Assembly: GCA_029204225.1 (NCBI GenBank)
Contig: CM055108.1
Location: forward strand, 16,018,722 to 16,082,721
Reading direction: 5' to 3'
Length of the DNA: 64,000 nt
Origin: Diphasiastrum complanatum
Taxonomy: Eukaryota > Streptophyta > Lycopodiopsida > Lycopodiales > Lycopodiaceae
The notes below the pieces were generated by a model. The model saw only the letters and a list, made by a program, of their open reading frames with translations. It was not told where the DNA came from and did no database searches. Position 1 is the first letter of the stretch. Each line of letters starts with the position of its first letter. Shown here one piece after another: positions 31,216 through 42,692 of this stretch. Made by a program: the position numbers and the translations under genes.

Positions 31216-31930
31216 TCAAAATTCAATGAACCGACACGTCCCATCTTGTCCGAAATCAGACTACGACGTCCATAAATGCCATCACCCCGACGCCATTCGC
31301 ACCTCAAGGAAGTGCAAATTTTGGCATTTTCTTGTGACGATCTACTGGCGATTTTCTTGCTCCTATGCACGATCCTGACACTCTGTTGTTCCTTGCATCT
31401 GTCATCGTTTCCACACCACCTCCATCGACTATCCACCATCATCGTTTGCTTACCATTGAGAGCGCCATCACCAAACATCTCAAAACCTAACATCGCCGGC
31501 AGAAAACACATTATTTTGCAATTTTTTGCATGTTGAGGGGTAGTGTCACGCGAGCATTCATCACGCTCCCGTTACACTATTGAATATAATATCATCAACA
31601 TCACAAAACTTGTTGTTTTCCTCCAGTTCATTTCCCACCTCCATACATCCATTTCCACAGATATCCATCCTTGCCCAACATCTCCACCTTTCATGCTTTC
31701 CAAACTTATACCTTCCATCTTCTTACCCAACCACATTCCGTCATCATCCTTCAATCCACGACCTCGCTTTCCACACATCTTCCACTCTGTCCTTGCAAAC
31801 ACACTTCCGCTTTCACACACTTTACCTTCCATCTTTCTTTACCCAACCTCATTCCTTCACAACCCTTTCCTTCTGCACCATACTTCACTCCACCCACATC
31901 TTCCAATCCCTTCTCAACCAATGCTTTCAC
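31216..31930 (+). other. Unassigned stretch between repeat fields
   Basis: Pyrimidine-rich sequence with several overlapping ORFs on both strands. None has a recognisable motif. It probably belongs to the post-pol region of the same element. Confidence 0.4.
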
Positions 31931-31934
31931 CTTC

Positions 31935-32200
31935 CATCTTGACCGGAGCCTCTATAAAATCTCGACCGAAGCCCCTGTCTCAGATTTCAAATGAGCCCTA
32001 ACTCAAATCTCGACCGACGCCCCTGTCTCAGATCTCAACGACCCTGACTCAAATCTCGACTGACGCCCCTGTCTCAAATCTCGACCGGAACCATCCCAAC
32101 CCATCTCGACCGACGCCATCTATCAAATCTCAACCGGAGCCACTCCATCAAATCTCAACCGACGCACCCTTAGCCCTGTCTGAAATCTCAACCGACACAG
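31935..32200 (+). repeat. Tandem repeats of the same family, second field
   Basis: About ten degenerate units AAATCTCGACCGACGCCCCT plus GTCTC, of the same (T)CAAATCTCGACCG(G/A) core as the first field. The two fields are about 720 bp apart, which suggests one array split by insertion or independent growth from one core. Confidence 0.8.
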
Positions 32201-32264
32201 TTTTTCCAGATCCTTGTTTTTTCCATTTTTTCACCACGTCATCCAACCCCAGTTCCAGTTATGA

Positions 32265-33240
32265 CGACCCCGAGGCAAATAAGCTCGACATCCAACTGTG
32301 CAAATTGGATCTTACAGAGATGTAGACTTGGTACCAGAAGGCAGAGTCATTCTTCAAGGAAATTGAGTTCCAGATCCTTGTCCTGACGGGGTATCAAAGC
32401 CCGTACCTAATACATATGGCATATGCCCATTATAATGCTACAACAAGGTCGTGCCAACTCATAGTTCCCTCTGTCAGGAACTATGTTTATAACATATCTT
32501 TTGCGGCGGCCGACTTGCAACCCTTCGGATTCCCTCGAGGGCCAAATGCTGTCACAAGGACGCTCCAGAAGATTGAGCAGACAGCCTACTTCAAATACAT
32601 TGATCCCTTAGTGGACAAATGGAAGAATAAAGACGGGTACCGCGTGGATTCCATCAATGATCAGTAGCTGCAAGCGGCATGTGCATATTTGACCAGATGC
32701 ACACAAAGACCAAGAACAAAGGTGCTGAGGGTAACCATGTTCCACATGATGGTTGATTCATGACTGCATGCTCAAAATCTTTATGACTGGGCACAGTTTG
32801 TTTCGAACAGCCTTCATGAGTGTCTAAAAAACAAGTAGCCAGTAATAGTCCTGGGGTATCTCATGACGGATATCACACTGCAGCAAGTACAGAACGGGCC
32901 CAGACTCCAACAACACCTGCAGCTTGCGGACAAAGCATGGGACATCCCAATCGGGTCAAAACAGTCCAAGCGTTCACGCTCACGGGCTACTTCACCATCG
33001 AGACTCCCACCCAAAAGAGTCAACACCAGTATTCTTCCGCTGGTACACCAGCGACAAAGCCCACAACCAGATCCACAAGCAGCCGCATCCTCGGAAGCTC
33101 AAGAGGCTGATACCTCCAAGGCCCAGTTGCCAGATACATGGCAACAACAAATACGCAGGAAGTTTTAGGCCAGGAGGAAATCACCAGCTGGAACAACATA
33201 CGACCTGACAAATGGATCCAAAATGCCAAAATTAGGTTGG
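32265..33240 (+). pseudogene. Unrecognised post-pol ORF of Athila/Tat-like element, part 1
   Basis: One frame with a few stops reads AESFFKEIEFQILVLTGYQS, YAHYNATTRSCQLIVPSVRN, LQPFGFPRGPNAVTRTLQKI and KWKNKDGYRVDSINDQ, ending in a basic Ser/Pro-rich tail near 33170. I recognise no domain. Position suggests the additional or env-like ORF found after pol in these lineages. Coding character is inferred only from the length of consistent frame between stops. Confidence 0.4.
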
Positions 33241-33459
33241 ACATAGGTTTAGATTTTCAAAATTTGCATTTATTATAGTACCTAGCCAAATGATGTTCTT
33301 AGGCGAATGTTGAACCTTCGTCGGATCTTGAAAACCTTCGCCGGATCAGTTCAGACTTTCAGAAATCTTTGTTGAGATTTTTGAAGATTATTTTCACAGT
33401 ATTGAGCATGCTTGCAAATTTTTGTCCAAAACTGAGCAGCCTAACTAGTACATTGTCTA

Positions 33460-34654
33460 ATGGACCCTCCACATCATCCTATAAAAGAGCCAAATTTGAT
33501 TTCATTTCTCACTTGTGCTAGCGAAGCTCTTGCGAAATTTTCCAGCGACCAAAACTTTCTAAAATTTCCTTCCAAGCTTTCTGATACACTCTATAACTAC
33601 TCTACTCTTAGTACTTGCCTATTCATCATGTCTTCTACTGATACTTCGCAATCTCCTCAACATGTCAATCATCGTGGCGTTCCGACCAAGACGGACGTCA
33701 TGATACTTCCTAGCACAAGCATGGTGGCTCAATGGATTAACTTTGCTGAGCCTTTGCCCACCGCAATGGGGATCCACGAGCACGTCTTTTCTAGAAGAAT
33801 CAATATGGATTTTATAGCCATGGATTTTAGCACCTGGACCAAGGCCAAGTCCAAATTTTATATCACCTACCAAACTGCTACAAAGGTGCGCGTGGCTGAG
33901 GCCGCCCTTGCAACCATAGGAATCACTTCTAGCAAACAGCCCTCACCAAATCATAAGCATGCCAAGAGTATCATCAAGCCCTTTATTGATACTACTGATG
34001 AGTTATACTAGGCCAATGATGGCTATTTGATTAAATATATCCGAGAGCCTACCATTCAGGCCGACACTCAAGATTCCGAACAACTTCCTGATGGTTGCCA
34101 ACCTTAGGAAGGAGCGTATCCCATCCCAGATCCTGCATCACATTGTAGAATCCAACTACAAGATAAGATCCGGACTATTAGAGTCTTATGACTTGTTTAA
34201 GATGGTATTCGGAGAATTGAAGAGAGCTATCAAGAGCAATTCCAAACAACAGTTTGCTGTTGGGCCTCTTTTCTCCTCCCTTGTTATTTCGTACTTAGAC
34301 AACAAAATTCATGGGTTCCATGTTGACGTCGTGTTGTATGTCTTTGAAAACACACAAGTCGAATCCTCCCAGCAAGCCTCCAGTTCTCATAGTCATCATT
34401 GTGTACGTAGCGAAGTCGTTGTTCTTGACTCGCCTCCCACGTCACTCGTCGTATTAGACAAACATCTTCAGCTACGCTTCCACCTACTGCTGCAACTTGC
34501 ACTAAACTACCTATCCCAAAATCCATTGATGCTTCCCTCATCAGTCTATGACTACTGGAGATACCATTCCAATCACAACTGTCGAAGCCACCTCACCCCC
34601 TCAAATGCAAGCAATTTCTCCAAACACATAGGCATTTATGGATATGTTCGATGA
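33460..34654 (+). pseudogene. Unrecognised post-pol ORF, part 2
   Basis: Two overlapping frames. The first (33460-34011) contains VMILPSTSMVAQWINFAEPL and DFSTWTKAKSKFYITYQTAT. The second (34091-34654) contains IRSGLLESYDLFKMVFGELK and GPLFSSLVISYLDNKIHGF. The globular, non-repetitive composition looks like a former protein. A stop at 34009 and a frame change divide them. No known family was identified, and a structural-protein or host-derived origin cannot be told apart. Confidence 0.42.
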
Positions 34655-35726
34655 TTTCAATTCCTTAGGGCCAGATGAAATTTTTGAGATGCCTAAGAGC
34701 CCAGGGCCCTTTGATCCCTTGGAAAAGGATTCGATCATTTCCATGAGGTTGCAATTGTTTTTTATTTATCTTTCAAATCAGTCAACAAGATCAAGCAGAT
34801 CAGGCACCAGATACCATCAGGGTCGTCCATGCAGTCAAATCATCGAAGTAGTTCGATGCCATGGTACCTGAAGGCTACGAAGAAGAAGACCTCTTTGAGG
34901 AAGATGAGCCACTGGCACGACCTCAATGCCAAATAGGCATTGCACCTGCTGTTCTTGTTCCTGCTGCTGCTGCCACAACTTCGACACCTGCGGATTTTGG
35001 TGATGCACTTGGTTTAGTTTCTAACCTTGCATGTGTGATCCAGTCTATGCTGGATAAGAAAAAAGAATGGAACAATGCATTTTAAAATTGGGCTTGGAGA
35101 ATACCTTGATCAGCCAGAAGGTGATCCAGTTGGATCATGAGCTTAAAGCTGCCAAATAGCATGAGGCAAAGTTTGAGGCTGAAATGAAAAAAGCCCAACA
35201 ATCAGCCGAATCTCTAGAAGGCTATGTGGCAATTCTCCAAAATACATTGACGACATTGCAAGATCAAGTGGACAAAGTCGTCCAAGATGCCAAACAACAG
35301 GTGTTGCTACATCAAAGGCAATTGGATATGGCTGCGCTTGAACAAGAGAGCCTTCAAGGTGAATTGGATGCAACCACCCTTGAACGCGATTCTTACTTCC
35401 AGACGCAAGTACCTAATCGTCCAGTCTCACCGGATGAGATCCGATACCTGTTCAGGAAGGTTGAAACCTACCGAACTTCATTGGTAGGGTTTCAAGAAAG
35501 ATTTGATAAACTAAAACGTACGACATCGACCGAGATAGCCAAGACAAAAGCAATAATAAAAGATTATGTGAAGGCAACCGCTCAAGTGTTAGAATCGAAT
35601 TCCCAGCTTCAATTTCCAGCTATGCCACAGTTCTCGCCTAAGCAACAAGATCAGGGAGCATTGGATACAGACATGGACCAAGGGGGAGATGTCGGTACTC
35701 AAGAAGATGTAGCACAGGCCTGCTGA
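34638..35726 (+). pseudogene. Unrecognised coiled-coil ORF, part 3
   Basis: Acidic start (MFDDFNSLGPDEIFEMPKSP). A frame change then leads to an alanine/valine stretch near 34930-34990, a stop near 35083, and a last open frame 35184-35726. That last frame is almost entirely heptad-like coiled coil (AQQSAESLEGYVAILQNTLT, LHQRQLDMAALEQESLQGEL). The end DMDQGGDVGTQEDVAQAC abuts the copia D remnant one base later. It may be the C-terminal part of the same post-pol protein. No transmembrane segment is seen, so a classical env role is not supported. Confidence 0.45.
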
Positions 35727-35727
35727 T

Positions 35728-37043
35728 TCATCAAAAGTGAGTTGCACTTTCCACTTCACAGCATCCTTGGAGTTAATTGCTTCGGCTAGGTTCTCTAGTT
35801 CTTCTTATGAAGTCTAGAATGATTGAGGTGCATACCTCTCGGGAACTGTTCAAGTCCATGAGGATCTGCGGATGCCAGGTTGACCAGGATGCGATGGTAC
35901 TTCTTCTTTAATTTCTCCAGATCTGCTCGAGCTAGCTTGGTCTGGTCTAGTGATAGGTATTGCCACTTTCTCGGCTTCTGTAGTTGTAGGTTCTATATAT
36001 ATCATTGGAAGATTGCATGCTACATAAAATAGGATGAAATGACATAGCATCGTTTATCGATGGTTGTTTAGAATCATAGTATGTGTGTTCTTGGAAGATT
36101 ACATCCCTAGAGACAAATGCTACATTGGTGGATGGATCATAAACTTTGTAAGCTTTATGTTCATCAGGATAGCCAATGAAAATACATTTATTTATCCTAT
36201 GATCCAACTTCTTCCTAAGCTGTTTAGGAATGTGAACAAAACATACACAACCAAATATTTTTAAATGATTGACACTAGGCTTGTGTCCATGCCATATTTC
36301 ATAAGGAGTTTTGTTGTTGATGGCTTTAGCGTTGGATCTGTTGTACGTAACAGGCTGTGGCAGTAGCTTCTGCCCAAAACTTCGTAGGTACGTGTGCTTG
36401 ATGTAGCATGGATCTGGCTGAGTTGAGAAGTGTTCGATTCTTCCTTTCTGCAATTCCATTTTGTTGAGGAGGATAGGAAGTTGTGAACTGTCTTTGAATG
36501 CCATGTTCAGCCAAGCAGTTGGACATCTCGTTAGAGAGGTATTCGCCGCCACCATCAAATCGGAGAGCTTTAACTTTTGTAGACATTTGTGTCTCAGCCA
36601 TGGCCTTGAATGTTTTGAAGCATTCAAAGGCTTCTGATTTGTGCTTAATAAACATGATTGTAGACCATCTAGAATAATCATCTATGAAAGTGATAAAATA
36701 AATTGAATCTCCTAAGGATGGAGTTGGCATTGGACCACAAAGATCGCTATGTACAAGGTCTAATACATGCTTTGTTTTGACAGAATTTGATTTGGAAAAC
36801 ATGCTTCTAGAGTGTTTGCCATAGATGTAGGACTGACAGAAGAAAGATTTCCTATCCAATGTAGAAGGAAAATACAATCCATCAACTAGATTATTACAAC
36901 GCATATAATAGAGTGATCTTGTATTCACATGTCCAAATCGACTATGCCATAGAATAGCATTATCGTTTACATTTTCACTAATGAAACAGAGTTAGAGAGT
37001 AGATATAGATTTCCAACTCTAGTACATGTAGTCAAAGTAGTAT
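35728..37043 (-). pseudogene. copia element D, integrase part left of insertion E
   Basis: Minus-strand copia integrase: CQSYIYGKHSRSMFSKSNSV, HVLDLVHSDLCGPMPTPSLG with the first Asp, ITFIDDYSRWSTIMFI, LRFDGGGEYLSNEM where the usual SD is FD, PPQQNGIAERKNRTLLNSAR with the Glu, and FWAEATATACYV. A frame change follows to TPYEIWHGHKPSVNHLKIFG and KCIFIGYPDEHKAYKVYDP. Left of 35960 a decayed RT start (AINSKDAVKWKVQL) ends at the junction with the Athila-like element. The GAG-pre-integrase segment near 36970-37043 is interrupted by element E. Confidence 0.86.
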
Positions 37044-37693
37044 TGTGAAATATTTTAGATCCTTAAGATCCAATCTACTTGAATGATCTTTGGTTAGAAA
37101 GAGAAATACATTATCAATTGCACCAATGTAGAAAAATCAGCATCTACATACAATTTGAGATGCAAACACTAATAGAACTTGATCAAACTGGAATGAAATG
37201 ATTATGTACTGTTGCTGTCCGTACAAAACCAGCAAGCTACTGTATTTCACACGTGTGGATCCAAAAGTAGCAAATATAGATCATTCTACACATAGAATTG
37301 CAAGCAATCACCAAGATAGTGCACCAATGGATAGTAGAACCCAAGAAAACCATGTATAAGCATGAAATGAAATAGAGAAGAGAGAAGCTGACTCTCTCCA
37401 CGAGTTACATCCTTTTATAGCAGGTCCAAACCCTATTTGGCCACTTGGCTTTCCCACCAAAATGCTAACCCTACCAATTTTGGGTCTAGATTCAATGTAC
37501 CCAACTTATTCAAATTGAATCTACTCAAACTCGCATTCTATCTTTCCCACACTTTCAAAAAGTGTTTATTCAAATGAAATTTAGACTAATGAACTTTGAA
37601 AAGTCAACCTCTAAGTCTAAAACAAGTTTTGGCCTCAATATGCCAAATATGAAAATATTGCAAAATGTGAGGAAACTAGTTGAATCTTTCACA
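37044..37693 (-). repeat. 3' LTR of copia element E
   Basis: 650 bp matching the 42693-43340 copy. CACACGTGTG occurs at 37248-37257. The purine-rich GTTGAAGAGGGAG (minus) immediately before TGTGAAAG is the polypurine tract. Confidence 0.92.
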
Positions 37694-37703
37694 CTCCCTC
37701 TTC

Positions 37704-37979
37704 AACTAGTTTTAGCATAGACTTTGATAATACTCCAAGTGAAGTCCTATGCTTTATGAACAAGTCTTTTCCCAATGCTTTGGTGAAGATATCAGCTACA
37801 CATTCCCTTGAAGACACATGTTGAAGCTCCACCTCCTTTGCAATGACTCGCTCCCTCACAAAATGATATTGTATCTCAATATGCTTGCTCCTAGCATAGT
37901 TTTTGACCATAGAACTTTGATCCATCATAAGAATGGTCTTCTTCCTCAGAATAGACCTTCTTTCAATGATCATTTAATG
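37704..37979 (-). pseudogene. copia RNase H tail (element E)
   Basis: The minus-strand frame contains SMVKNYARSKHIEIQYHFVR, EVELQHVSSRECVADIFTKA and LGVLSKSMLKLVEEGV, the C-terminal end of copia RNase H just before the polypurine tract. Everything from RT palm to the RNase H catalytic residues is missing. Confidence 0.85.
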
Positions 37980-39590
37980 CTCAAAATAGAAACAACCATA
38001 ATGTGAAAAATGCAAAAATAAGCTTGGTAGAGGCCAAAAATCTTGTATATAGATAAACACACGTGTGGAGCCTGTTCCCACGTGTGAAACTAGTGTACTT
38101 GTCATGTACCATAATCATATAGGATGTACATATGATTTAGTTAAAGTTCTAGTGGCTAAAAAGGCCAAAAACTAGTTTTCTAGACATATGACACATGGCA
38201 TCAATCTATTGATTTCATGAGCCACATCCTTTGGTTAGGTGTCATATCCCATGTGTAGAGGACAGCTCACACATGTGGAATAAGCTGAAGTAGACAAATT
38301 TTGACTTCTAGAAGATTTTCAAGTGGATCTCCATATAGAAGGAAAATGGACCAAAAGTGCTCAAAATAAAAGGTTTTGTCCAAGTGTCAGTGCATGATGA
38401 ATCATCATATGACAAAGCACCTTTACACATGTGGGATCAAAGGGATGATCAGTACTACAAGCTCCCACTTATTGTATATATAGAGCCACATTTGGCCATA
38501 ATCAGTGTGAGACACCAATCTTGGTTTTGGAAGCAATTTTGAGTGATTCTCTCCATTTGTCTACATTTGTTTTGATTTTTTTGAGGTTCTATCAATGTGT
38601 ACTTGATTTTCAAGTTGGAGTTCGTACTCAGACAATGTTTCACACGTGTGAAACCAGAAAGTACACTTACCTTCAATTAATGATTGTTCTTGTTAGGATT
38701 TTGTGTCTAGAATTGATCTAGATTGATCTTAATCTGAAGTAGATTGATAGATCAAGTAATCTGACAACCAATCCCTCTTGAGGATCAGATTAGGATCCAC
38801 TCTTGGTCCTTTTTGTACTTTTTGCACACATAATTGATATAGAGAATAGTGTCCACTTGGGATGCTTCACTATTTCTTACATCAATTTTACATATCAAGA
38901 TGTAACTAGAACATGAAGAATCAAATAGAATGTAAATGAAATGATTCCACCATGCTTCCAACTCTAAACTCTCTGAAAAAATACAGCAAACAAACAATAA
39001 ATGTGAGTGATCAACATTTGCTTGCATGTCTCCTCCTCCTTTGTCCTTTGTTGCCATGTATCCACCATGATACTCCATGAATGAGCTTCCATCTCCATCT
39101 TGCCAAAAGATGCCATCAAGCCTTGATGACTTGGCCATGAATGAGTGACATTAAGAGCCTCCAATAGCTTCATTTCCATCAGTAAAACCAGACAAGAATG
39201 CTAGTATAAATCCAACATCAAAACAATGCTCACCAATGTAGCTAGTTTTACCATATATTGACAATTTGCACACATCCACATGAAATTGCTCAAACATGAG
39301 ATAGCACAAGTAAACTTGAAAAACACCTCCTTGCTGCTCCTTTGACCTTACTTGAGTCTTCAATATTCTGCAAAAACATATCCATAACATCTTTGCCAAT
39401 TACCTCTCCTTTGATGCTCTTGACTAGCTCCAAATTGCCAACTTCCCTTTTGACTAGTTGAAGTGCTTTGAGATCAACTTCTTGATCTTCAACTTGATCA
39501 TAAAAGTCATTGAACAACATTTGTTTTCCAGATCCAATACTTGATTTTACAACAAGTTAACATCCATCCACTTGCATAGCACCATCTACA
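37980..39590 (-). other. Foreign 1.6-kb segment replacing RT inside element E
   Basis: Lies between the first RT residues and the RNase H tail of element E and shows no RT or RNase H similarity. It includes short minus-strand ORFs (LVKREVGNLELVKSIKGEVI; FHVDVCKLSIYGKTSYIGEH) with no recognisable family. CACACGTGTG or related palindromes occur at 38058, 38078 and 38641. It may be captured host DNA, an older nested repeat, or element-specific filler. Confidence 0.6.
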
Positions 39591-40570
39591 CAAGAAGATC
39601 CTCCAAAAGATGTTCCACTCTTCATAAGAGATCGATACTCAAGATCCATTGCTTGGATCCACTCCTCTTCTTTCCTTGCTTGATCTATACTTGTAGGCTC
39701 ATCCAAAGAGGTTAGGAAAGCAACATAACTTCCAGAAACTACTTGCTTACCCTTTTGATCATATGTGAGCCTTGGAGGTACTTGTCTTTCTCTTGATGTT
39801 CTCCTTGGCTTTTGACTTGATGAAGGTCCATCATCACCACCATCCAAAGTAGGATCCTTCTCATCAACATCAAGAATGTTAGATCCATCCACTCTACCAT
39901 CAATCATGCTTGAAGACACCTTTGGAATGTTCCCCTCATAAAAAATGACATCTCGACCAACAATCACTTTGTTAGTAGAAGGAATGTAAACCTTGTAGGC
40001 TTTACTCACCTCACTATATCCAACAAAAATACCTCTTCTTGAAGATGGATCCTCCTTGGTCCTATCGTCAAGAGTAATGTTGACATAGCATGTGCATCCA
40101 AAGGTTCTTAGAAAGTTGACACTCGGCCTCCTCTTGAATAGCATCTCAAAAGGTGTCCTTCCATCCAAAATAGCACTCGGCCACCTATTGCACAAGAAAT
40201 TGGCACACAACAAAGCTTGATCCCAAAATGGTTTGTCAAGATTAGCACTTAACCTCATAGCTTTAGCACTTTCACATAAAGTCCTATTCTTCCTTTCAGC
40301 CACTCCATTTTGCTGTGGGGTCCTTGATGTTGTATACTCCCTCTTGATCCCATGCTCATCACAAAAGGCCTTGAATTTGTTAGATATGTACTCACCACCA
40401 TTGTCACCTCTCAAGCACTTGATCTTTGTGGAAAATTGGTTTTCCCTTGAATTCTTGAACTTGACAAAGACATCATACACTTCATCCTTGCTCTTTGGTA
40501 GATAGATCCAACAAAATCTACTAAAATCATCAATGAATAATACATACATCTTAGCTCCACTATTGTTCAT
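39557..40570 (-). pseudogene. copia integrase, ending at lost RT (element E)
   Basis: FIDDFSRFCWIYLPKSKDEV, IKCLRGDNGGEYISNKFKAF (the family's SDNGGE reads GDNGGE here), QQNGVAERKNRTLCESAKAM with the Glu, LCANFLCNRWPSAILDGRTP and KAYKVYIPSTNKVIVGRDVI. The frame is open 337 codons through the linker into the first RT residues (EEEWIQAMDLEYRSLMKSGT). It then leaves the family consensus abruptly and stops. The RT palm with YVDD is absent. Confidence 0.9.
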
Positions 40571-40603
40571 TGTAGTAAATCCATGAATATCCGAATGTAG
40601 AAG

Positions 40604-41235
40604 TTAAAAAAACTTTGTAGATCTAGAAATAGATCTAGTATAAGGTAGTCTATGTGACTTAGACAAAGCACAAGACTCACAAACATGCTTGTCATTACTT
40701 AAGGAACTTGGAAAACCAATCACAACCTTCTTCCTTGCCATTACGTCCAATGACTTGAAGTTGAGGTGTCCCATCCTTTTGTGCCAAACCTCTTGAATAG
40801 AAATTTGCTCCCTTGCAACACATCCAACTTGGTTAGCAGTAACACAAACATCAAGTTTGAACAACTTCCCTTGCCTGTTACCTTTTCCAATCAAAACATC
40901 CTTCTTTTGATCAAACAAGCATCTCCATCAAACTCCACCTTGAGGCTCTTACTTAGCATTTGACTCACACTAAGCAAATTCTTGGTAATAGATGGAATAA
41001 ACAAGACATCCTCCAAATGAACATTCCTATTTGTAGAGAGAGAAATATGAATTGTGCCAATCTCTTTGATTGCACACTCACCATCATTGGCCGTGTAGAT
41101 CACCCTCTTGTCATCTCCATATGCCAACAAAGGAGTAAAGTACTCTTTGTGAAAGGTCATGTGTGAACTTGCTCCACTATCAATCCACCAAGGATCTAGA
41201 TCTCCATCATTATCAAGCATACATGGAGACATCAC
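40604..41235 (-). pseudogene. copia protease and pre-integrase (element E)
   Basis: LDPWWIDSGASSHMTFHKEY holds an intact aspartic protease site. HLEDVLFIPSITKNLLSVSQ follows. The pre-integrase zinc segment is in a shifted frame (WHKRMGHLNFKSLDVMARKK, CESCALSKSHRLPY). A stop lies just before integrase near 40600. Confidence 0.88.
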
Positions 41236-41295
41236 AAAAGCATCATCTTTGCATCCTGAACATCCAAACCATCCTCATCAAGAGGAAGATTACCT

Positions 41296-42092
41296 TCAAT
41301 TGTCTCCTTGATCTCTCTTCTTCTTGTAGCACTCACTTGCAAAGTGTCCTTTGATGCCACAATAGAAGCACTTGAGCTTTGATCTATCCTTATTTTTGCC
41401 ACTTGAAGAAGCATCCATTTGATCTTGCCCTTTAGACCACTTGCTTTTGGTTTTGCCGTTGCATTTGCCCTTTTTGAACATAGCATCCTCTTGAAGTGTC
41501 GATGTAGATCCACCTCTTGCTTTAAGCCTATATTCCTCATTGATCAAGATCTCTTGAAGATCCATCAAACTTGGAAAGTCTTTTGAATAGCAATACTTTG
41601 AACAATGTTAGCATGAGCATCCAACAAGCCATTAAGAATCACATGAATAAGCTCTCCTTCCTTAATGCTTTCATCTATGCAAGCTAACTCATCATTCAAT
41701 GCTTTCATTCTCAAAACAGTAGTACTTGGACTTTCTTCATTCTTTTGCAAACAATAACAGATTTGCCTTCTTAGAGTCAACACTCTAGAAGTAGACTTGG
41801 ATTCATAAAGCTTCTTCAATGAATTCCAAGCTTCCAAAGATGATGTGCACTTATCAACTTCCTTGAGAAGTTCATTGGTAACATTCATCTTTATCATGTG
41901 TAGAGCCTTCTTGGCCCTCTTGTCATACCTCAATTGATCTTGTTGTTTTGCTGGTCTCTTCTCCAAGCCTACAACAATATTCAAAACATCATTCATCTCA
42001 AGAAGTGACTCCATCCTCACTTTCCACAATGAATAGTTACTTGAGGTAAGCCTATCATTGGCTTCCAACATGACTCCAATTGAGGTTGCCAT
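41296..42092 (-). pseudogene. copia gag (element E)
   Basis: MATSIGVMLEANDRLTSSNY at 42092 leads to the UBN2-type capsid (LWKVRMESLLEMNDVLNIVV, IKMNVTNELLKEVDKC, AWNSLKKLYESKSTSRVLTL). It is open to 41565. After a small frame change, a lysine-rich linker carries a perfect zinc knuckle CFYCGIKGHFASEC near 41350-41390. Only one lesion separates capsid from nucleocapsid. Confidence 0.9.
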
Positions 42093-42680
42093 GTAGCAAT
42101 GACCTGATCTTCTCTTTCAACCTGCTTCAATGCACAAAGCACTCCTTTGAACAACAACAAATGCTTTAAAAAGAAATCACCAAGATTTGAAACTATCTCA
42201 CAAATGCTCTTCTAGCACTTATCCAAGCAAATCAGCACATAGAATCATGGAATCTTGATCAACCTATGATCTATCCTCAATCTAATGACTTTTGCCACTT
42301 CCTAAGATTGAAACACACTCAGATGAAGTCCAGCAACCTCACTATCTAGAGATCCAATCAAAATTAGGGTTTTGACAAAATCACAAAAAATTGACTATTC
42401 CAAATCTACATGCAAATGCTGAAAATTTGATATGCAATCTATAAGCCACTACTTAGGCTGAACCAATGATCCAAAAATTGGCTAAATCTAGTATGTGAAT
42501 TCAAAAATTGGAATTGAACAAGTATATTGACCTATTTAGTGTTTTGATTTACAAAAGATCCAATCTACAAAAGCAAAAAATCTGATTTTGGTGTAGAATC
42601 CTCTCTAGCATGCTCTAGACTTGATATCTTCACCAAATCATTGATAGATCTGATTTTCTCCTTCATAACCTGAAACACAA
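42093..42680 (-). other. Leader of copia element E
   Basis: About 590 bp between PBS and gag start, AT-rich, without ORFs of note or obvious repeats. Confidence 0.55.
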
Positions 42681-42692
42681 GCTCTGATACCA

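Larger units (their letters stand above)
27610..35727 (+). mobile_element. Athila/Tat-like Ty3/gypsy element, internally deleted
   Basis: 5' LTR (27610-28710), a tRNA-Asp-like PBS, gag, integrase, then about 5 kb of downstream sequence with tandem repeats and additional ORFs. Protease, RT and RNase H are deleted between gag and integrase. The large LTR, TGGCGCC PBS, KWGIDFVGPI-type integrase and long post-pol region fit the Athila/Tat branch. No 3' LTR is seen; the element stops at the junction with copia D near 35727. Confidence 0.75.

Noticed and set aside
34091-35726. Envelope glycoprotein in the post-pol ORFs
   Set aside because: No signal peptide or transmembrane segment is visible; coiled coil alone is not enough.
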